The notes under the pieces: generated by a model | Database searches by the model: none | Told to the model about the DNA's origin: nothing | The model's input: the letters and a program-made list of their open reading frames with translations, nothing else | Shown: one piece after another, positions 60,901 to 64,000 of the stretch | Layout: every line of letters starts with the position of its first letter | Numbering within the stretch: the first letter of the stretch is position 1 | From: Mya arenaria | Taxonomy: Eukaryota > Mollusca > Bivalvia > Myida > Myidae | DNA length: 64,000 bases | Direction of reading: 5' to 3' | Assembly: GCF_026914265.1 (NCBI RefSeq) | Contig: NC_069133.1 | Coordinates: 32,390,776 to 32,454,775, forward strand | Position numbers and translations under genes: made by a program

Positions 60901-62759
60901 GAAAACTAAAGTGACGATGTCAATCCCAGAGTCAACAGCAAAAACCAAGGTGCAGTTCCATGAAGAGATAAAGCTGGTTAAACGAAGCGCAGATGCGTCA
61001 AGGAGACGGCCACTGAAAGATTACGTACACAGCCAACATCCAGATAGGAGCAATAGTGGTATCTAAAGCACCAGTACGAAGACAGATGAACAACATTTAA
61101 CATAAAAATCCTAACATAATTGTACTCAGGAAAATTAGAATTAACCGTGCATAATAAATAAACAACAGTTTCTCTCACGAAAACGGATTCAAGATTTGGA
61201 TTTTATATAGCTCTTTGATTTCAGGATAGATTATTATATATGTTCACTTAAGCCTCTTAAGCAACATATAGACAGCAGATTTTAACTCATTTAACGTTTC
61301 TGGTAAGAGTATCATTCACGGATATGCGGGGTGGGTTAAAAACATCAGCCCCTCGGGCAAACTGAGAGGAGAGATACTCGACGTCAACTGTCGCAAGCGG
61401 CTTCCGCACGTGCGCTAGGACCGGGTATTTCGACCGTGCGACATATACCTAAGCACTACTTATAAATGCGATGAACATGATAACGCGCTGAATCCCCATC
61501 AAACGTTTAACAGGGTAACGTGATGAACCCTCATAACGCGATGAATATGATAAAGCTATGAACCTTTTCAAGCGATGAACAAGGGTTTGAACCCTTTTAA
61601 CGGGATAAGCAGTGTAACGTGATGAACCCTTATAACGCGATGAGAAGGGTAACGTGATGATCCCTTATAACGCGATGAGAAGGGTAACGTGATGAACCCT
61701 TATAATACGTGATGAACCCTTATAATACGTGATGAACCCTTATAATACGTGATGAACCCTTATAACGCGACGAGAAGGGTAACGTGATGATCCCTTATAA
61801 CGCGATGAGAAGGGTAACGTGATGAACCCTTATAATACGTGATGAACCCTTATAACGCGATGAGAAGGGTAACGTGATGATTCCTTATAACGCGATGAGA
61901 AGGGTAACGTGATGAACCCTTATAACGCGATGAGAAGGGTAACGTGATGAACCCTTATAACGCGATGAGAAGGGTAACGTGATGAACCCTTATAACGCGA
62001 TGAGAAGGGTAACGTGATGAACCCTTATAACGCGATGAGAAGGGTAACGTGATGATTCCTTATAACGCGATGAGAAGGGTAACGTGATGAACCCTTATAA
62101 CGCAATGAGAAGGGTAACGTGATGAACCCTTATAACTCGATAAGCAGGGTAACGTGATGAACGTGATGAACCCTTATAACTCGATAAACAGGGTAACGTG
62201 ATGAACTTGGTATTTCGGTGAACACCTTTACTTCATGAACCAGGTATGAATTGAAACACACAATGAAGCAGCAATCATACCTGATACGAACAAACTTGTC
62301 AAAGTGGACAGTTCTCTGTTTCTCAACAACCACTTTCTCGACAGGCCTTGGAAATCCAAACTCCGTCGCCGACTTCCTGTCCAATCGGATATCCTCGACC
62401 TTGATACTAAGACCACTGGTGCTGCGATGGAATCCCTCTACGATCGGAAGTGGCGGTCCCCTGCTAGGCGACCTAGGATCTGGTATCACAGTCTGCTCCA
62501 ACTGTATGCTTAAGTTGCTAACGTTCCGTCGGAAGCTGTTCGTCCGTCCGATAGGTGGCACCACCAGAGCGTCCGTAAGGTTTTTGGTTGGAGATGGTGT
62601 CTCCTCTCCCCGGAAGCGCTCAGCGACATCCAGTTGCTTTTTCTTTTTTCCGCTGTTCTTTTTGGAGGCGCCGACTATTTTTTGGTCGTCAGACTCGTTT
62701 ACAACAACATCCATGCTTTCTTCAGACAACACCCGTGTCATACGAGTTATTTCTAGCAT
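32325..62759 (-). CDS. Large unrecognised gene: Ser/Arg/Lys-rich, mostly disordered protein (about 1,884 aa, ten exons)
   Basis: Joining 62759-62281, 53593-52550, 48012-47864, 41690-41574, 41100-40867, 39163-39124, 37318-36006, 35708-35676, 34848-34777 and 34498-32325 gives 5,655 nt in one frame. Every junction is GT-AG with matching phase (2, 2, 1, 1, 1, 2, 1, 1, 1). The start ATG has an in-frame TGA 9 bp upstream; the end is TAG. No catalytic motif is visible. Residues 1-675 are low-complexity and basic. Exon 7 has a charged helix (about 730-765), DEEKIEYFRDYMKMRPEQIR, YTGVDVGNWGRNRV and a helical module from about residue 950. The last exon has Ser/Thr/Lys repeats, an RS-like stretch and an acidic tail. 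I cannot name the family; a cytoskeletal or ciliary scaffold is only a guess. Small exons could be missing from the long introns. Confidence 0.65.
34541..34575. repeat. (AG)n / (CT)n microsatellite upstream of the terminal exon
   Basis: About 17 dinucleotide units, pyrimidine (CT) on the gene's sense strand, in the intron about 40-75 nt before the acceptor of the terminal exon. Confidence 0.9.
34777..34848 (-). CDS. Large gene exon 9
   Basis: Acceptor ttcatgttgtag, 72 nt, donor TCAG|GTACGT; phase 1-1. It encodes GQPKRKKQNVDAIMREAKRI and LDQS, a basic nuclear-signal-like patch followed by a short helix. Confidence 0.65.
35676..35708 (-). CDS. 33-nt symmetric microexon (predicted)
   Basis: Minus strand: acceptor gatgttttag, 33 nt encoding AEENYQQKSIP, donor CCAG|GTTTGA; phase 1-1, so it can be skipped without changing frame. 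Only splice signals and phase support it. Confidence 0.35.
36006..37318 (-). CDS. Large gene exon 7 (core exon with helical module)
   Basis: 1,313 nt, phase 2-1, donor CAAG|GTGAGT. The acceptor (ttatatttgaag) is weak. It was chosen because the frame runs open through YRKLPPDDHGPAEPPRLPSV without a start codon and fits the preceding phase. It contains a long charged helix (QQQAEADRKRAREQKERQLE), the conserved-looking YFRDYMKMRPEQIRELTFHP and YTGVDVGNWGRNRV, and the module LQGVVYRHINKVYGAS..KRFFEKLARVQ. This is the most structured part of the protein. Confidence 0.75.
37319..39123. other. Intron with C-rich dispersed fragments
   Basis: Scattered blocks such as CCCCCGTCCCCGCCCCCC (38310), CCCCCACCCCACCCCACC (38515) and ACCCCCGCCCCCTCGCC (38630) look like pieces of old dispersed repeats. 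I see no additional exon. Confidence 0.35.
39124..39163 (-). CDS. Large gene exon 6 (short internal form)
   Basis: Acceptor gtatttcaatttcag with a good pyrimidine tract, 40 nt, donor ACG|GTGAGT; phase 1-2. It encodes GAAGRSTQQDDRKR. It is the 3' part of a longer open exon. Confidence 0.5.
39124..39413 (-). CDS. Alternative first exon sharing the exon 6 donor
   Basis: ATG at 39413-39411 with TAA 12 bp upstream in frame, 96 codons plus two bases ending at the same donor and in the same frame as the short form. The peptide starts MDSLYLANAYSVQQASRFKD, has a basic middle (RRFGYAINKVRFSRYMSDRR) and an acidic helix (FDDVVSFEEDIERIR). The local CpG-rich composition is protein-like. It would give a shorter N-terminally distinct product. 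Confidence 0.5.
40867..41100 (-). CDS. Large gene exon 5
   Basis: Acceptor ccttcttttag, 234 nt, donor CCAG|GTAAAT; phase 1-1. It encodes a Gln/Pro/Lys-rich segment (PVKQQQPQKPEMAK), EKERERKPQPD and a Gly/Ala/Lys-rich end. Confidence 0.7.
41574..41690 (-). CDS. Large gene exon 4 (parent of degenerate exon copies)
   Basis: Acceptor gtcttatcttacag, 117 nt, donor ACCG|GTAGGT; phase 1-1. It encodes ASMVEDRNATSAPSKEQQGG and a Gln/Asn/Thr-rich tail. Two decayed copies lie immediately upstream in the intron. Confidence 0.65.
41766..41827 (-). pseudogene. Decayed duplicate of large-gene exon 4 (copy 2)
   Basis: It keeps an acceptor (ttatcttccag) and reads AVRVEDRNAACSPSKEQQDG in the phase of exon 4, then meets TAA. 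A possible donor (ACG|GTAACC) would leave in phase 2 rather than 1, so inclusion would shift the frame. Confidence 0.6.
41862..41922 (-). pseudogene. Decayed duplicate of large-gene exon 4 (copy 3)
   Basis: It aligns to exon 4 through CCATGGT(T)GAAG.CCGTAACG and the AACAACAAGATGG/AACAGCAAG end, but has deletions and no acceptor AG. It directly precedes the start of the 24-bp tandem array. Confidence 0.55.
41930..46465. repeat. 24-bp satellite array, about 4.5 kb and about 190 units, in a large-gene intron
   Basis: The unit on + is AAGATCAGGCAAGGTAAACA plus AGNC, with variants (aataccagg, gataaggc, gaccagg, ggtaaggtt). Higher-order copies are visible: a block at 43477-43851 recurs at 44029-44403 (552 bp, 23 units), and a distinctive ATCATTCAAGG block recurs near 42073, 42916 and 45390. 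Because 24 is divisible by three, it reads as LFTLPDLD repeats on minus and KVNKTRSG on plus over hundreds of codons; I do not regard these as genes. Confidence 0.92.
46466..47863. other. Intron sequence between the 24-bp array and exon 3
   Basis: AT-rich with no exon recognised. It contains a near-perfect hairpin at 47353-47424, listed separately. Confidence 0.4.
47353..47424. repeat. 72-nt near-perfect hairpin
   Basis: The 23-nt arms AGGGGTGAAAGCGAAAAGGT(TCT) and the inverse at 47402-47424 pair with one mismatch around a 26-nt A/T-rich loop. Size and symmetry resemble a microRNA precursor or a tiny inverted-repeat element. Confidence 0.6.
47864..48012 (-). CDS. Large gene exon 3
   Basis: Acceptor ctcgttccag, 149 nt, donor CATG|GTAAGT. 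It encodes SIDNEKIMQGRPLNRAPGR, an Ala/Arg/Lys-rich stretch and PSKKEEHG. Phase 2-1. Confidence 0.65.
48013..50644. other. Intron sequence, no exon recognised
   Basis: AT-rich. A short inverted pair TACTGCACCCAC (about 49365) / GTGGGTGCAGTA (about 49611) brackets about 240 bp. Nothing else is supported. Confidence 0.4.
50645..51972. repeat. 24-bp minisatellite, about 55 copies, with two-state variants
   Basis: The unit is GCATTGACTGGTATAGAGAC plus ACTC. Nearly all variation is at two positions: T/C in GCA(T/C)TGAC and A/G in GGT(A/G)TAG. It is open in several frames on both strands (repeats such as ETLALTGI or MRVSLYQS) only because 24 is divisible by three. It sits in the intron between exons 3 and 2 of the large gene. 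Confidence 0.92.
52550..53593 (-). CDS. Large gene exon 2 (or alternative first exon from ATG 53598)
   Basis: 348 codons open. A phase-2 acceptor (cacttaaatatgag) fits exon 1, with no other AG in the preceding 45 nt. The donor is AAA|GTAAGT. An in-frame ATG at 53598 with TAA 18 bp upstream could instead make this a first exon. The peptide is basic and disordered, with RSRGRSTSTK and a Trp-containing end (AISMWKAETIQTALDFG). Confidence 0.65.
54846..54950. repeat. (GAT)n microsatellite with GAC interruption
   Basis: About 27 GAT units, then six GAC, then GAT again. Open frames through it (poly-Ile on minus) are artefacts. Confidence 0.92.
55265..55457. mobile_element. Short inverted-repeat element (MITE-like)
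   Basis: The left arm TTTCAAACTCAATCATTTTT continues through AAAAAATCAAAAAAAATCTTATA. The right arm from about 55410 is its reverse complement and ends GAGTTTGAAA. Arms are about 46 bp with a roughly 100-bp AT-rich centre. No coding capacity. Confidence 0.7.
57099..57587 (+). mobile_element. Remnant of a non-LTR retrotransposon pol C-terminus
   Basis: A 162-codon open frame. Its second half has the layout I associate with the tail of mollusc non-LTR retrotransposon polyproteins: a basic RLRLS..H segment, RRNRMYCLC (Cys-x-Cys), then VGDDFHIVRVC (His-x4-Cys). This resembles the Cys/His motif after reverse transcriptase. The reverse transcriptase core is absent, so it is a fragment. It lies on the strand opposite the host gene. 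Confidence 0.45.
57588..58529. other. Intron sequence with short GAT repeats
   Basis: A short (GAT)n at about 57668-57690 and GATGGTGGTGG near 57768. No exon or RNA gene recognised. Confidence 0.4.
58530..59020. mobile_element. Nearly full-length palindromic MITE (Tc1/mariner-like ends)
   Basis: The left half from CAGTGTGTGTATACCACGTG mirrors the right half ending CACGTGGTATACACACACTG. The arms continue inward through ATTTTAAATGAAAC and GCAGTCTATGCAGCTT to a second pair (AACACTTCGACAA / TTGTCGAAGTGTT), so almost the whole 490 bp folds on itself. TA dinucleotides lie just outside both ends and the tips begin CAGTG, as in Tc1/mariner-derived MITEs. Superfamily is inferred. Confidence 0.7.
59021..60256. 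other. Intron sequence, GCGGC-type repeat at the left edge
   Basis: Four TATGCGG(C/A) motifs lie between 59048 and 59160. One is followed by TGTGCCTTTTTGCCACATAA, which resembles 57555-57585 (TGTGCCTTTTGCCACATAA), so a small dispersed hairpin repeat is likely. The rest is AT-rich with nothing recognised. Confidence 0.4.
60257..60676. repeat. 30-bp minisatellite, about 14 copies, each with an AAAGGTCA site on minus
   Basis: The unit is AATGACCTTTAACCAAAAGT plus CAATACATCA, with 27-31-bp variants. On the minus strand, the host gene's sense, each unit reads TTAAAGGTCATT. It lies in the first intron of the large gene. Confidence 0.92.
60677..61490. other. Intron sequence, no exon recognised
   Basis: Short open frames on both strands near 60872-61178 have no support. 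A GC-richer block at about 61325-61440 is not recognised. Confidence 0.35.
61491..62205. repeat. 35-bp tandem array, about 20 imperfect units
   Basis: The unit is AACGTGATGAACCCTTATAA plus CGCGATGAGAAGGGT. CCCTT and AAGGG within the unit are complementary, so each unit can form a short stem. Units become irregular toward both ends. It ends about 75 bp from the donor of large-gene exon 1. Confidence 0.9.
62281..62759 (-). CDS. Large gene exon 1 (start codon)
   Basis: ATG at 62759-62757 with an in-frame TGA just upstream, 159 codons and two bases, donor CAG|GTATGA. The peptide is Ser/Lys-rich with SKKNSGKKKKQ, repeated GRTNSFRRN / GFHRSTSG-like Ser motifs and VHFDKFVRI at the end. A 35-bp tandem array begins about 70 bp into the intron. 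Confidence 0.7.
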
Positions 62760-64000
62760 TCTAGCTCATTTCTTAGCACAGACTCCCTTACAGTTATTCA
62801 ATTTCATATAGTTATTATGTTCGAACACTTTTTCTTAACAAAAACACAACCGGCCGCATTTTATGCAGCCTTGACCCCTCATCCATATTTTATCATAATG
62901 TACAGAAAATCCAGCTAGGTGTTGGTTACCATGGTGGCGTAGTTCTGCGCGAGTACCAACATAAGCATTCCAGTGGTACTCAAATGTTATAAGGCGCCCT
63001 TAATTAACTTCAATTAAACCTCAATTAAAATGACTGAACCGAAATAACCATCAAGATCACTTTATCAGATACTATGTTTTTAGCATACTGGAATCCTTTG
63101 TTCTTTAATTAAGTTAGGTTTAAAATGTTCGCATGCTCTTGTGTCTCAAGTATACAACGCCAATCTTATTTTTGGCGAACAACCTACTTTTAGAATAGAA
63201 CTCAGTAGTACTTATTTATAGCATAGGTCCACCAATGCCAAATGTGTAGAATTGCAGTATAATTGAATTACAAAAAATGTTATCACCTGAAACAAAGAAG
63301 TTGTAATCAGCCAATTAAGGCTACAATAGTTGGGCGTATTGTTTAAACTTATAGGTTATTATCAAGGTTATTTTCTTGAACCAAAGATGCGACATTTGTC
63401 CCATAAGTGACACTGATGTAGTTTCTATACGTGAATCTGTAATAACAAAACTTTCTGGCATGAAACAATGAGAGAGAAAAAAAAACAAGGTTGTAAGATG
63501 AGCGACTCCTTACTGACACGGAGACAGACGTGATATAAGACTTTATCAACTTTACCACTGTCACTACAGCACCTATATAACTCTACTGTTATTACGAGTA
63601 CTGTGGCAATTCATAGAGACACAATTGCCCATTCTAATGCATAAACTACATCTACAGCACTTCGAAAACAGGATTCAATTTTTAACAATCATGTCAAAAG
63701 CAGCAAGCCTCCTCAGTTTACAGATGTTAATATTTAAACAGTGTACATTGTATCGACTATTTAATGTCGCTTTCCAAGATGATGACAACCCTGCCTGGGT
63801 ACCCGCCAATGAAATTCACATATTCCCAATTTCAGATAGTCAACCATTAAGAATTTCAATTTTCGCGGGTGTTTTGAGGTCCGCTTACTTCCACTTATCC
63901 GATGCACAGCACATGTTGTGTTGACAATGTATTAGCCAATGAGGTAGTAATCTGAATGATTTAGAAGGACTCGTTCGCTACGCGGACTCCGCCAATTCCT
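62760..64000. other. Upstream flank of the large gene, nothing else recognised
   Basis: It should contain the promoter of the minus-strand gene. The + open frame at 63625-63924 has no recognisable features. The last 35 bp (GGACTCGTTCGCTACGCGGA...) look like the start of a dispersed element cut by the window edge. Confidence 0.35.

Noticed and set aside
63625-63924. 99-codon + strand frame upstream of the large gene
   Set aside because: No recognisable domain, start context or splice partner; could not be supported as a gene.

Overview
The window looks like genomic DNA of a bivalve mollusc: AT-rich, intron-rich, full of micro- and minisatellites, fold-back elements and dispersed repeats. One repeat type, with blocks such as GGTCAAGGTCACAGTGACC flanked by GCCCCCTTC...GAAGGGGGC ends, is typical of bivalve genomes as I know them. 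No database was searched. All gene models come from splice signals, reading-frame phase and protein similarity judged by eye.

Layout. (1) 1513-7304, + strand: a complete four-exon SDHD gene (mitochondrial complex II small membrane anchor). Intron 1 holds nested DNA-transposon-like insertions carrying exon-like fragments; intron 3 holds a large bivalve-type repeat. (2) About 8.2-17.3 kb: no gene recognised; two minisatellites (50 bp; 39/45 bp) and a SINE-like element. (3) 17365-20664, - strand: a five-exon IL-17 family cytokine gene, 365 aa, with a long N-terminal region that ends in a furin-type site just before the cystine-knot domain. A broken duplicate of part of it lies upstream at 21.7 kb. 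(4) 23561-28597, - strand: four exons, including a 16-nt microexon, of an unrecognised basic coiled-coil/disordered protein. (5) 32325-62759, - strand: a phase-consistent chain of ten exons encoding about 1,884 aa of an unrecognised Ser/Arg/Lys-rich, mostly disordered protein. Blocks 4 and 5 share a homologous 65-residue module and are phase-compatible, so they may be one roughly 39-kb gene with alternative 3' ends. (6) 62760-64000: no gene recognised.

The introns of block 5 hold the largest tandem arrays: about 4.5 kb of a 24-bp repeat (41.9-46.5 kb), 1.3 kb of a different 24-bp repeat (50.6-52.0 kb), a 30-bp array carrying 13 perfect AAAGGTCA sites, and a 35-bp array just inside intron 1. 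Many long open frames in the window are artefacts of arrays whose unit length is a multiple of three.

The best leads are the IL-17 gene with a TGF-beta-like precursor layout, the unrecognised locus with two possible endings and a duplicated module, the apparent origin of the 4.5-kb satellite from a duplicated exon's 3' splice-site tract, and perfect nuclear-receptor motifs inside repeats.
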